A stretch of DNA of 64,000 nt from Anaeromassilibacillus senegalensis (GTDB taxonomy: Bacteria; Bacillota; Clostridia; Oscillospirales; Acutalibacteraceae), in the NCBI RefSeq assembly GCF_001261775.1, contig NZ_LN868538.1, forward strand, positions 744,001 through 808,000, written 5' to 3'. The notes below the pieces were generated by a model. That model saw nothing but the letters and a program-made list of their open reading frames with translations, searched no databases and had not been told where the DNA came from. The translations under genes were made by a program, and so were the position numbers. Every line of letters begins with the position of its first letter. Position 1 is the first letter of the stretch. Below are positions 37,664 to 46,496 of the stretch, one piece after another.

Positions 37664-37909
37664 TCTCCCCACCGTATTTCTATATTTTCCGTTTGGTTCA
37701 GACAGTCATTGCTATTTTTTTCAACTCTTGCTATACTTATGATTAATTGTAATGTGATCTCAGGTATTCCCGCAGAAGATTGTATACAATGCAGTTTTTT
37801 CTCTTTTACAAGCCTGTAGACCTGGATTCCGGCGCGCTGTTGTTTCAGCAACTGGTACCATGGGAATACATCAATCATGTAAAGCTATTTTGAATGAGGA
37901 GAATGGTTC

Positions 37910-40687
37910 ATGGAGCATCCAAATAGCACGGCGCTGCCTGAAGAACACCCGAATAGATCCGGAGAGTTCAGCAAGATCTTAAATACAATGAATTTAGCAG
38001 CGATTGCCTTCTTGTTGGATGAGAATTTATCCATCCTGTGGGCAAACGAGCAGTTTCTCCAAAAAACAGGCTATTTATCAAAGGATTACCAGTATCACTT
38101 TCAAACGCTGCGCCAGTACTATGCGGAATACCCAAATGACTTCGCTCTTCTGAAAAGCGAAGTGGACTGTGCTAAGAAAGATGGTATTGAGATAACGGTC
38201 CGGCTGCCGCAGAAAAACGGCCTCTTCAGCTGGAGCTGTCTTTCCATCGCCTTTGTAAAAAATGATGCAGACGGTCCCACACAGTGTTACGCCGTCTGTA
38301 AGGACAGCGGCAAAGCGGTATCCCCGGAAGCAGAGGAGCAACAGCTTTTAAAGAAAAGAGCGTCGTACTTTCGCTGGATGTTGGACGAATACATGGGAAA
38401 CGCCTATATTGCCGACATGCAAACCTACGAATTGCTGTACCTCAATCAATCATCCTTCGAACTCTTGGGCCTCACGCCGAAAGAGGTGCTCGGCCGAAAA
38501 TGCTACGAAGTCATCCAGGGCCGGTCTTCTCCCTGCCCCTTTTGCACCAACAAACTGCTGACGGAAGACACCTTTTATGAATGGGAATTCTTTAATCCTC
38601 TGTTGGGCCGCACCTTTCTGATTAAAAACCGCGTTGTAGACTGGAACGGGCGCAGGGCTCGTCTGGAACTCTCTCATGACAATTACAGCCTGGAATACAA
38701 ACTGACCAAAAAAGACCGGGAACGGGAGGCGATCCTCCGTACAATTCCCGGTGGATTCGCCCGCGTTGACGCCCGGGACCTGCGCACCGTTTTGTGGTAC
38801 GGCGGCGAATTCCTGCAATTGATCGGCTACACAAAGGAGCAGTTCGAGTCGGAACTCCATTCTCAATGCACCTACATGCATCCAGACGATATTGACCGTG
38901 CAGCCAGCATCATGCAGCATTCAAGGGAAACCGGAGAACACACTATTATTGAGGGACGCATTATAACCCGCAGCGGAACGATCAAAATTCTGACGATTAC
39001 ATATAGCTATGTGAGCGGCGAGGACAGCTGGGACGGCATCGCCTCCTTCTACAGCGTCGGTATTGACGTAACGCAGGAACGCGAGGAGCAGGCCCGGCAG
39101 CGCAAGGCTCTGGAAGATGCTTACCAGGCAGCCCGGGTTGCAAGCCTGGCAAAAACCAATTTCCTTTCTTCCATGTCCCACGATATCCGTACCCCGATGA
39201 ATGCCATTTTGGGCATGTCCGCCATTGCACAGACAAATCTTCAAGCACCGGACAAGATACGCAACTGCCTGAATAAAATTGATACCTCAAGCCGGCACCT
39301 GCTCAGCCTGATCAACGAGGTCCTGGATATGTCCAAAATAGAAAGCGGCAAAATCGACCTGACGCTGGAAGAAGTCAACTTGTCCAATTTGCTGCAAAGC
39401 ATAACGGACATGTGCCGCCCCTTGATTGAGGAAAAGCAGCATCGATTTGAAATCAGTATCGGCCAGGTACGGCACGAGACGGTCATTACCGACGGGGACC
39501 GTCTGCAGCAGATTTTGATGAACCTGCTGTCCAACGCGATCAAATACACCCCTGCGGGCGGCGTCATCACCCTGCGAATCAACGAGCTGCATCAACAGGG
39601 GTCTGAAAAAAGCCAATATGAGTTCATCTGTACGGACAACGGCATTGGGATTTCCCGTGAATACCTGCCGCTGGTCTTTGAACCGTTCTGGCGTGCGGAA
39701 GATCCCCGCATCAGCAAGCTGCAGGGTACCGGGCTCGGCATGACCATTACAGAAAATATTGTGCGCATGATGAACGGGACGATCGACGTTCAGAGCGAAC
39801 TGGGTGTGGGAAGTAGTTTTACCGTGTCGGTTCCCCTGACTTTATGTCTGGAAAAAGAAGCCTGCTGCAACGAGTTGCAGGGATTGCCCGTATTGGTCGT
39901 GGATGACGACCCCATCACCTGTGAAAACGCCGCCGCACTTTTGAATGAGCTGGGCATGCAGGGATTTTGGGTCTTGTCCGGGATGGAGGCTGTAAACCGT
40001 GTGGTAGAAGCACACAACCAGAACCAGGATTTCTTTGCTGTCATCATTGACTGGAAAATGCCGGAAATGGATGGGCTAGATACTGTAAAGGCAATTCGGA
40101 AAAAGCTGGGCAAAAATGTTCCCATCATCATCATTTCCGCATATGATTACTCCGATATTGAAGAACAATTTCTGCAGGCGGGCGCCGACGCCTTTATTAC
40201 AAAGCCCCTCTTTAAATCAAAAATGCTGCAAGTGCTGCATGTATTTCTCTCAACCGGCAGTTCCAGCACCACAGAAGCGGAAGAACAGAAGAGCTGTCCA
40301 ATGCTGTCCGGTAAACGGGTGCTGCTGGTGGAAGACAACGATATAAACCGCGAAATCCTGATGGAACTTCTTCAAATGCAAAATATAGTCGTGGATTCCG
40401 TAGAAAATGGACAGAAGGCGCTGGATACGTTTGAGGCATCGTCTCCCGGTGAATACGATGCGATCCTGATGGACATCCAGATGCCGGTCCTCAACGGCTA
40501 TCAGGCCACCGAAGCAATCCGCTCCTTAAACCGCAGCGACGCACAGACCATTCCCATTTTTGCGTTAACTGCCGACGCCTTTGCCGCGGATGTGGCAAAG
40601 GCCCGCAGCGCTGGAATGAACGGCCATATTGCGAAACCAATTGAAATCAATCATCTATTGGAGGTCCTGCAAAAGTGGATTTGCTAA
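37910..40687 (+). CDS. PAS-containing hybrid histidine kinase
   Basis: 925 residues, soluble. Three PAS-type domains: about 25-140, about 160-270 with RKCYEVIQG and PCPFC cysteines, and about 275-395 (TIPGGFARVDARD). HisKA near 418 (MSHDIRTPMNAILG), HATPase about 525-645 (SNAIKYTPAGG, GTGLGMTI), receiver one about 660-775 (IIDWKMPEMDGLD) and receiver two about 802-923 (AILMDIQMPVLNGYQ), both with Asp in place. Close in design to the kinases at 27419 and 31379, implying local duplication. Start ATG follows GAGGAG. It stands alone, divergent from the two-HTH GntR gene. Confidence 0.92.
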   Translation: MEHPNSTALPEEHPNRSGEFSKILNTMNLAAIAFLLDENLSILWANEQFLQKTGYLSKDYQYHFQTLRQYYAEYPNDFALLKSEVDCAKKDGIEITVRLPQKNGLFSWSCLSIAFVKNDADGPTQCYAVCKDSGKAVSPEAEEQQLLKKRASYFRWMLDEYMGNAYIADMQTYELLYLNQSSFELLGLTPKEVLGRKCYEVIQGRSSPCPFCTNKLLTEDTFYEWEFFNPLLGRTFLIKNRVVDWNGRRARLELSHDNYSLEYKLTKKDREREAILRTIPGGFARVDARDLRTVLWYGGEFLQLIGYTKEQFESELHSQCTYMHPDDIDRAASIMQHSRETGEHTIIEGRIITRSGTIKILTITYSYVSGEDSWDGIASFYSVGIDVTQEREEQARQRKALEDAYQAARVASLAKTNFLSSMSHDIRTPMNAILGMSAIAQTNLQAPDKIRNCLNKIDTSSRHLLSLINEVLDMSKIESGKIDLTLEEVNLSNLLQSITDMCRPLIEEKQHRFEISIGQVRHETVITDGDRLQQILMNLLSNAIKYTPAGGVITLRINELHQQGSEKSQYEFICTDNGIGISREYLPLVFEPFWRAEDPRISKLQGTGLGMTITENIVRMMNGTIDVQSELGVGSSFTVSVPLTLCLEKEACCNELQGLPVLVVDDDPITCENAAALLNELGMQGFWVLSGMEAVNRVVEAHNQNQDFFAVIIDWKMPEMDGLDTVKAIRKKLGKNVPIIIISAYDYSDIEEQFLQAGADAFITKPLFKSKMLQVLHVFLSTGSSSTTEAEEQKSCPMLSGKRVLLVEDNDINREILMELLQMQNIVVDSVENGQKALDTFEASSPGEYDAILMDIQMPVLNGYQATEAIRSLNRSDAQTIPIFALTADAFAADVAKARSAGMNGHIAKPIEINHLLEVLQKWIC

Positions 40688-40864
40688 CGCATACGGATGC
40701 ACTTGCGCCATCATGCTCTCCTATAAAGCCGGCCACGCCTTTCGCTCTGATGGAACGAAACGCGGGGCCGGTTCATTTGTTTGTACAGATAGATTTTTTG
40801 TCAAAGCGCTTCTTCTCAAATGATCTGCTGGCTCTTTCGATCTGCACCTGTGGGTTCTCGCGCT

Positions 40865-41506
40865 TTATAAATTGGAAAACAGCTGATTCGCCGTTTTCTC
40901 AAGTTCCTGAAAAAACAGGCTGATATGCGCCCCGTCATTTACCGCATGAGAAAACTCGCCGCTGACCGGAAGCCGAACGCTTTCCCCCTGCTGTTCAAAC
41001 TTGCCAAACAGCGTAAAGGGCGTAAAATCCATTTTGGGACTCCCACCAAAGCTGAACGAAGAATATTGCAGCCCCGGGACAATGGAAATACCGCAGATAT
41101 TTTTGGGCAGGCTTTCGTCGCAAAGCAGCCTGCCGCACCTTTCGGCCAGTGCATAGTCCCGCACGAAGTCCGCATAGAACGCAGGAAAATCAAACGTGAA
41201 CTGAGTACACTTCATAGAAAAAAGCATGTGGTTATTTTTTCTTGGTACGGTATAATAGGGATGCAGCGTATCCCAAATCCCCACATTCTGCTGGTCATCA
41301 TATGCATACCGAAATTCCGGATGCTGATTGATCACCTTCGCCGCGCAGTAAACCAGGGCCGGATACAGCCGCAGTCCACGCTGTTTTATCTCTTTATAGA
41401 GTGTGGATATGTCGATCAAGGCCGTCATGTAGATCGTTGTATTTTGAAAATACTCCAGAAATTCTTTACGTTCCCATTGATCATAATTGATGCGAACTAA
41501 GGACAA
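40865..41506 (-). CDS. Chloramphenicol acetyltransferase family protein (CatA type)
   Basis: 213 residues, the normal size of a CatA subunit, which forms trimers and uses acetyl-CoA. The active-site segment reads F-S-H187-A-V-N-D191-G: the catalytic histidine and the structural aspartate are kept, while the preceding His of the usual HHAVCDG is Ser. The SSFSF stretch (149-153) corresponds to the region of the CAT active-site serine. The substrate may be chloramphenicol or another hydroxyl compound; resistance cannot be assumed from sequence, since many chromosomal homologues are uncharacterised. Start ATG has AGGAATG upstream. Convergent with the kinase at 37910; 177 bp between them show no gene. 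Confidence 0.82.
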   Translation of the reverse strand: MSLVRINYDQWERKEFLEYFQNTTIYMTALIDISTLYKEIKQRGLRLYPALVYCAAKVINQHPEFRYAYDDQQNVGIWDTLHPYYTVPRKNNHMLFSMKCTQFTFDFPAFYADFVRDYALAERCGRLLCDESLPKNICGISIVPGLQYSSFSFGGSPKMDFTPFTLFGKFEQQGESVRLPVSGEFSHAVNDGAHISLFFQELEKTANQLFSNL

Positions 41507-41714
41507 TTTGCATTCCTCATTTCTTTAAGGATCACTGTATCTTCAAAGCCCTCAAGAGTACGATGATCCAAAACTTTGAATGGCAATCCTTGCTACGAAA
41601 AATAGCCGCCATATATAAATTATCCCGTGTGTGAACTGGCTTTACGGGAACCTATGATCTCAGCTAATACAGGGATATAAAGACTGTAAAACTATTGTCA
41701 AATATATAAGCAAA

Positions 41715-43142
41715 TCACCGTATCAGATTCTGCACCAATTTTACGGCAAGCTCGTCAGCTTCCGCTTCACTGACCCAAAGATCCGGAGAGAATCCAACGT
41801 ATTCCTCAAAGCTATGTTCGGCAAACACACTGAGGTTACCACCCAATTGAATGACAATGCCGCTTTCAGGCAATGTCATAGAAGTATAAGCATTGCTTAA
41901 CAACATGCCATAGGTATTTTGACCTATGATCAAAGTATTTTCAACATTTGCCGCCGCATCCACAAAAATCTCTGCGGCAGAAGCGGTGTTCTTTCCTGTA
42001 AGTATAACAAGCGGAGACTGGTTGGGAATGAAGCGGTCAGGCAAATCGCCGTTTTTCATATATTGCCCATTGATGGGAACCGTCCCGTCATAGATCTGCA
42101 TTTCCTCCATCGGGACATAGTATTGATTTTCCGTGTCCTGTTCATAGGCAAGCATGTCTTCCTCGCTCAACCGCTGGATTACCAAATGATTCGTGGTAAC
42201 CTGTGCACCGGCAAAGGCCGAAAGCCACTTGAGGGGCAGGATGCCATTACCGCCGCCATTGGAACGAAGATCCACCATCGACACAGGAGCTTCACGCAAC
42301 TGCTCCGCGTAACACAAAAATTTTTGTCCATCCTCTCCGCCCGGCTCCTGATCAAAATACATATTGCGTGAAAAAACCACCGGAATCCCCTCTTTGTAGC
42401 GCAACGCCACACGCGCTCTGCTTTGCTCATAGCCGGATTTCCACTCCGGCGGCAGCAGAGTCTCCTTGCTGCCATCTGAATACTCTATTTCCAGCGGTTC
42501 AGGCTCAATGCCGTTTTCCAGCAACACAACCGGGTAATAAACGACCTCCCCGTCGGAAGAAATCGATAAACGGAGCAGTTCTTCCGGCGGCGTATTCGCG
42601 ATGGTCTTCACAATTCTCTGACCATCCGCGGTGACAAACCATTCCCCAGATTTGAGATATGCAGAACCCTGATTATAAATGTGGGCTTTTATCGGTTCAT
42701 AAAATCTTGTGCCGTTTATGGTAAAATGTGCATCGCGAATGAAATTCAAATATGTAACCAGAAGTTCAGACAGCTCGCCTGCGCAAAGCTTGCCTTTTGC
42801 TGCACACTGCGTAAGTATCTCTTTTTGGGCTTGCAAAAACACCTTCTCCCCGCCGAAATAATCATATGGACCATAGACGGACTGCAACGCCTGAAACAAA
42901 ACATCCATATCATGCTGGGCCTGCTCTGCCGTTAAGACAGCCACCTCATGCCGCCGATTCATTTCATTCATGAGCGCATCCATTGTTTCTACTCGTTCCG
43001 TCACAAGAACGGGGCCTTCTGATTCCGCCATATTCGGTACGGATAGAGCGGAGGACTGTTCGTTTAAAGCGTTAGGCGACACGGTTGAACATCCAGACAA
43101 CAAGATTAGAATTACGAGTGTGACAATGGCGATTTTTTTCAC
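41715..43142 (-). CDS. S41 family peptidase, lipoprotein
   Basis: 475 residues. Lipoprotein signal with lipobox LLSGC (C18). The C-terminal half is the tail-specific-protease fold: VSMVDLRSNGGGNG (strand plus Gly-rich loop), then LVILTGKNTASAAEIF with the nucleophilic serine near residue 388, and IIGQNTYG. No PDZ domain was recognised between the N-terminal helical region and the core. It would act outside the membrane; substrate unknown. Neighbours give no clue: a CAT-like gene follows on the same strand 208 bp on, and a 900-bp non-coding stretch lies upstream. Confidence 0.85.
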   Translation of the reverse strand: MKKIAIVTLVILILLSGCSTVSPNALNEQSSALSVPNMAESEGPVLVTERVETMDALMNEMNRRHEVAVLTAEQAQHDMDVLFQALQSVYGPYDYFGGEKVFLQAQKEILTQCAAKGKLCAGELSELLVTYLNFIRDAHFTINGTRFYEPIKAHIYNQGSAYLKSGEWFVTADGQRIVKTIANTPPEELLRLSISSDGEVVYYPVVLLENGIEPEPLEIEYSDGSKETLLPPEWKSGYEQSRARVALRYKEGIPVVFSRNMYFDQEPGGEDGQKFLCYAEQLREAPVSMVDLRSNGGGNGILPLKWLSAFAGAQVTTNHLVIQRLSEEDMLAYEQDTENQYYVPMEEMQIYDGTVPINGQYMKNGDLPDRFIPNQSPLVILTGKNTASAAEIFVDAAANVENTLIIGQNTYGMLLSNAYTSMTLPESGIVIQLGGNLSVFAEHSFEEYVGFSPDLWVSEAEADELAVKLVQNLIR

Positions 43143-43453
43143 GGTCGATTCCTCATATCTTCCTATATTTACAGCATCCGCTGCCGTCTTTCGCCTTAGA
43201 TTTTGCTCTAGCGCTACCGTTATTTTTTACGGTCTAATCAAAAGCAATCCTGTTAAAACCCTTACAATCATGATTTTTATATGGTCAATATGACTTTTGG
43301 TAAAAATAGAAATGCATTTTAACGTTTTATTATAGTATACCAGATAATTTCCATACTTCCATCACCGGAAACCGTAAAATATCACATGGGTTTCTCTGAA
43401 AACAGTAAATAATTGGAATCTCCCAGCACATTCAGGGAGCACTTACAAAGAAA
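43143..43453. other. AT-rich intergenic region upstream of the S41 gene
   Basis: About 310 bp with the S41 ribosome site region and TATAGTATACC-type boxes near 43330-43345 that could be a minus-strand promoter. No gene recognised; it ends at the first of two tRNA-end/terminator remnants. Confidence 0.5.
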
Positions 43454-43500
43454 AAAGATTGTCAATTCTAAAATCGACAATCTTTCCGTGGTCGGAGTGG
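43454..43500 (-). other. Terminator plus trace of a tRNA 3' end (older junction?)
   Basis: On the minus strand: CCACTCCGACCA (43489-43500), identical in 11 bases to the acceptor end plus CCA of the tRNA-Pro fragment at 43805, then CGG and a hairpin AAAGATTGTC / GACAATCTTT (43454-43485) followed by T6. The same order of tRNA end and terminator as at 43777-43848, with a different hairpin. Probably a second, more worn attachment-site or tRNA remnant. Confidence 0.5.
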
Positions 43501-43776
43501 AATTATAGGACTTACAAAAAATATGAAAGTTCTATGCTTTTCGTTGGAAATTCACCAACTCATCAGTAGGTTAAACCTAGAAGCGGAGACGGCTGAAACT
43601 ACGGTTAAATAATTCTTAAAAGGAAGAATGAACGACTCCATTTCACCAACCCCTTTCAATGATATACAAAGCAAAAAGCCTGTCATCATCAGAATTGGTA
43701 GGCCGTCTCCAATTTACAGTAAAAACTGTTTCGACTATTAAAAGTATAAAACAAATTAGAAAGTCTGTCAATATAA
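43501..43776. other. Non-coding stretch between the two tRNA-end remnants
   Basis: About 275 bp with no credible gene; stops are frequent in all frames. It may be debris of an earlier insertion between two attachment sites. Confidence 0.5.
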
Positions 43777-43805
43777 AAGGGTGAGTCCTATAAGGACTCA
43801 CCCTT
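43777..43805 (-). terminator. Terminator following the tRNA-Pro fragment
   Basis: AAGGGTGAGTCC / GGACTCACCCTT, 12-bp perfect stem (43777-43788, 43794-43805), loop TATAA; on the minus strand it is followed by TTTTATAT. It is placed as the terminator of a tRNA gene ending at 43805. Confidence 0.88.
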
Positions 43806-43848
43806 GGTCGGAGTGACAGGATTCAAACCTGCTGCATCCTGCTCCCAA
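43805..43848 (-). other. Truncated 3' half of tRNA-Pro(UGG): probable attachment site (att)
   Basis: On the minus strand the sequence reads as tRNA positions 32-76: anticodon loop TTTGGGA (anticodon TGG), anticodon stem 3' side GCAGG, five-base variable loop ATGCA, T-stem GCAGG, loop TTTGAAT, CCTGT, acceptor CACTCCG, A and CCA. The T-arm pairs fully. The 5' half is absent: the bases where CCTGC should pair with the anticodon stem are unrelated, so the break falls at the anticodon loop. This is the usual product of a tRNA-targeting integrase. The C56 of the TTC loop is T, so the fragment is no longer under tRNA selection. Confidence 0.8.
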
Positions 43849-44043
43849 AAATCTCCGCAAAACTTTTTGGGCTTGTTTATGGCGGTTTCCGCTCAGTTTT
43901 ACTTCCTCTTTGACGCTCTTATCTCCGCTGTTTCCGCATGCTCCACACCCCTCTGTGGTAATCAATGTGGTCAAAAACGCTTCCCGCCCAAAGCCGGCGA
44001 TGTTTCACCGGCACCAGGCGGGAAGTGTTTTTTGCGGTAGGGT

Positions 44044-44292
44044 TCACTCAATCTCGCGCAGCTGCTCAGCGGCGTCCATTGCCATCCGCTTATCCCGGAG
44101 CGGCGGATCGTCATAAGACTTTTTACGGCACATCCAGCAGGAGCAGTGGATCTTGCCCTTTGCGAAACGGCCTGTCGCCCCATGCGCCCATGCATGGATA
44201 TACGCTTCCCCGCCGATCTGCCGGAGGATTCCTTCCTTGCGATGAATGGCGCGCCTGCGCTGCTCACGATAGTAACTGCGGCTTCTGTTCAA
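44044..44292 (-). CDS. Small basic CxC...C protein, conserved hypothetical
   Basis: 82-residue protein, rich in Arg at the N-terminus (SRSYYREQRRRAIHRKEGI) with the motif KGKIHCSCWMC, two to three cysteines that could bind zinc. Proteins with this pattern (about 80 residues, ending near RDKR and an acidic tail) are common in Clostridia, often in accessory DNA; the function is unknown. A nucleic-acid-binding role is a guess from charge and cysteines. Start ATG at 44292 is preceded by an AAGGAGTG site. It lies 195 bp inside the tRNA-Pro junction, at the edge of the presumed island. Confidence 0.65.
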   Translation of the reverse strand: MNRSRSYYREQRRRAIHRKEGILRQIGGEAYIHAWAHGATGRFAKGKIHCSCWMCRKKSYDDPPLRDKRMAMDAAEQLREIE

Positions 44293-44548
44293 TTGTGATC
44301 ACTCCTTGACAGTTCGGGCCGCCTGCAAGAGTCGTCAAGGAAATATGCTCTCTTACAGGCAGCCTATCTGCCAAGGGAGGGTGCGTACATTTTTCATGTG
44401 ATCTCAGCCTTTCCGTTTTGCGTATCGTAGCTCTTTTCAGCCGGGAAGTCAAGCCGCTTACAACAGCATTTCCACGCTCAATTTCTGCGCCGCTATAAAC
44501 AAAGAAATAAGGTCCCCAGAAACTGCTCTATACTTAAAAGTCCGGTTT

Positions 44549-45739
44549 ATGGGACACGTCCTCTGTTATTCTGGTATTATCAAAGACAGGGGCACATATG
44601 AGATAAGCTATATTTGCCTTGATATTGAATGGAACATTTCCACCTCGCCAAACGAGATTATGGAGGCGCTGTCTATTGCCGCAGTTTATGTCCAGGACGA
44701 GTCGGTCCCAATCAAAACCTTCTTCAAATACATACAGCCCGCACATAAGGAACTGGTCACGCCTGCCACACTCAAACTCTTGTCTATTGGGCTGGTGCCG
44801 CTGATGCAGGCGGAATCTTGCGCTGAAGTAATGGGAAAATTGGACTGCTCTTTTCACGCCTATGATACACTGGTGATTTGGAATCGAGAGGCCTTGGCAT
44901 TTCTACAGCAGACGATGAAGCAATGCGGCACGCAGATCCACACAAAGAATATCGTGGTGCTCCAGGACCTCCTGGGCGCCACCTGTAAAGATATCCGCAA
45001 AGGTTCCGCTATGGGGTTTTGCCGTGCGCTGCAGTATTTTTCCATCTGCCATAATCCCGAGCTGCTGCATATCTCCAAATATGACGCCCTGTATTTACAG
45101 CAGCTCTACTGCGCGATTGCAGACCGGCTTCGAGGCTGTGCCGATGTGCCTCTGTATCACACAACGCATTCCCGCCTCCTGCATCATGCGGACTGCCGCC
45201 ATCTAAACGGCCGTACCGCCATTGCAGCCAGCTGGGAGGACGCAATTCTTGGCGCCCCACCCCTGTGCAAAAGCTGTGCCAGAAGCGGCGCCTTACGCAC
45301 CTTCCGGTGCCCAAAGCAGCCTAAAAAAAGCGTTCCCGCAACAGAGCCACATGCCAAGAAAAGCAGTGCAAAGCCTTCGAAAAAGTCTTCGCAAATCAAA
45401 TGGAGTGTGGCTCAATTTGCTGACCCATTTGAGGAGGCGGAGGTTGAGGCGTACTGTCAGAAGTACGGTATCGGCTGCACGGTTGCCTGCCGGTGGATTT
45501 TCCTCCGCACGCCGGCCGCACATTGGCGTCTGGAACATAACGGGCATAAGGTACTGACAGTCTATCATGAAAATCTCCGTTCGTCCTCGCGCAGCGTTAA
45601 AAGGCTGAAGATGCAAACAGGATTCCATCAGCAGAAGGTGTATTCCAAGAACGTCTTCCGGGTCATTGACTACATTGAACAGCATGATCGGAAATCTTTA
45701 AATGCGTATAGGCCCGATCCATGCACCCAGCGTGCGTGA
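44549..45739 (+). CDS. DnaQ-like exonuclease-domain protein (putative)
   Basis: 396 residues. The N-terminal region (about 18-190) has features of the DEDD exonuclease fold: YICLDIEWN gives the first Asp-x-Glu, and SKYDALYLQQLY near 175 resembles the last acidic motif. A middle segment (about 205-250) carries H and C residues (HTTHSRLLHHADCRH, PPLCKSC), possibly a zinc site of the kind that follows SPBc2-like nuclease domains. The C-terminus is basic and unassigned. The start is uncertain because ribosome sites are weak (44549 ATG). The RNase-H-fold call is inference from short motifs. Located inside the presumed island, unlinked to the defence operon. Confidence 0.45.
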   Translation: MGHVLCYSGIIKDRGTYEISYICLDIEWNISTSPNEIMEALSIAAVYVQDESVPIKTFFKYIQPAHKELVTPATLKLLSIGLVPLMQAESCAEVMGKLDCSFHAYDTLVIWNREALAFLQQTMKQCGTQIHTKNIVVLQDLLGATCKDIRKGSAMGFCRALQYFSICHNPELLHISKYDALYLQQLYCAIADRLRGCADVPLYHTTHSRLLHHADCRHLNGRTAIAASWEDAILGAPPLCKSCARSGALRTFRCPKQPKKSVPATEPHAKKSSAKPSKKSSQIKWSVAQFADPFEEAEVEAYCQKYGIGCTVACRWIFLRTPAAHWRLEHNGHKVLTVYHENLRSSSRSVKRLKMQTGFHQQKVYSKNVFRVIDYIEQHDRKSLNAYRPDPCTQRA

Positions 45740-45780
45740 CATTTGTTTTAAGAAGAGGTCTGTGAAAAATGTGGATCGCA

Positions 45781-46238
45781 CTATCTGCTCCCCACCCCCG
45801 GTTTGTTGTTGAACCATGTGATGTAGATATGCTCGATGGCGAAAACGACGCCGAACACTGTTAGCAGCCAGTGCCGCAGGAACATGCCGCGAAGAATGAA
45901 AATCGCGCTGGGCAAAATCGCCAGCCACAGCGACACAGGCCGGGACGGCTTACGGAAATAGAGACCCCAGCAGATGAAATAGGCCAGCAGCAGTGCCGCA
46001 CATATCACGCCCCAGAGGAAGAACTCCCCGACTGTAGCAAATCCAAATTCCCACACCAGCAGCGGAAAGACCATGAGTGTCATGGAGCCGTACCGCCCGA
46101 CCTGCTCGAGGATCAACGCATAGGCTTGGAAGTGCATTCATTTGCCATGTGCCGATTTCGGAGCGCATAGACGGTGTTGGGAATCATCATCAGCACCACG
46201 ATCATGAAACCGGTCAGGTTCAGCCATCCGAAATGCAT
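45781..46238 (-). pseudogene. Small multi-pass membrane protein gene, frameshifted
   Basis: An ATG at 46238 with AGAGGGGAACCT upstream opens MHFGWLNLTGFMIVVLMMIPNTVYALRN..., read for 41 codons to a TGA near 46116. The continuation ILEQVGRYGSMTLMVF lies in the next frame and runs to 45781 with three more TM segments (ending NNKPGVGSR). Restoring one base at CGT-TGATC would join the two halves into a single protein of about 150 residues with four to five TM helices, a family I recognise from Clostridia with the order PN..YA..(K/R)N, EQIGRYGSM and FxWxLYF. The function is unknown. Either a real frameshift or a sequencing error in a short run. Confidence 0.65.
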
Positions 46239-46318
46239 AGGTTCCCCTCTCTCCGCTTAATGCGGCCATTATATCACAGATTATTGATTTATGGGTGGAT
46301 AAGAATGTCAGAAACACA

Positions 46319-46347
46319 TTGCGTTTGTTCGCAAAAGAGTATATACT
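46319..46347 (+). promoter_or_regulatory. Promoter of the riboswitch transcript
   Basis: TTGCGT (46319-46324), 17-nt spacer, TATACT (46342-46347), ending 14 nt before the riboswitch. Confidence 0.65.
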
Positions 46348-46361
46348 ATAAAAAACATCAG

Positions 46362-46436
46362 AATATCGGCAAAGCCGTCGAAAGGCGGCGACGCAAAGCT
46401 AAAAGGGCCTGTACCATTCGGATGGCAGCCAGCTGC
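46362..46436 (+). ncRNA. c-di-GMP-I (GEMM) riboswitch aptamer
   Basis: The conserved GEMM-I elements appear in order: GGCAAAGCC at the 5' side, a P2 hairpin with GAAA tetraloop (GCCGTC-GAAA-GGCGGC), the core GACGCAAAGCTA, then the P3 side GGGCCTGTACC...GGATGGCAGCC with its asymmetric tetraloop receptor, and a closing AGCTGC. A terminator follows 11 nt later, and a promoter lies upstream, so this is a transcriptional switch. It should sense c-di-GMP (a cGAMP-type variant cannot be excluded from sequence alone) and control the HTH gene at 46497. Confidence 0.82.
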
Positions 46437-46447
46437 AAAACGAAGAT

Positions 46448-46473
46448 GCCCTACAGTCGTAGGGCTGTTTTTG
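46448..46473 (+). terminator. Riboswitch expression-platform terminator
   Basis: GCCCTAC-AGTC-GTAGGGC followed by TGTTTTTG (46448-46473), directly before the GAGAGG ribosome site of the HTH gene. Confidence 0.88.
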
Positions 46474-46496
46474 TATAAAAACGAGAGGTGAACGCT

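Noticed and set aside
43805..43848. Complete functional tRNA gene
   Set aside because: Only positions 32-76 are present; no D-arm or 5' acceptor strand follows.
43501..44550. Integrase gene near the tRNA junction
   Set aside because: No recombinase signature in either strand here; if present it lies outside the window.
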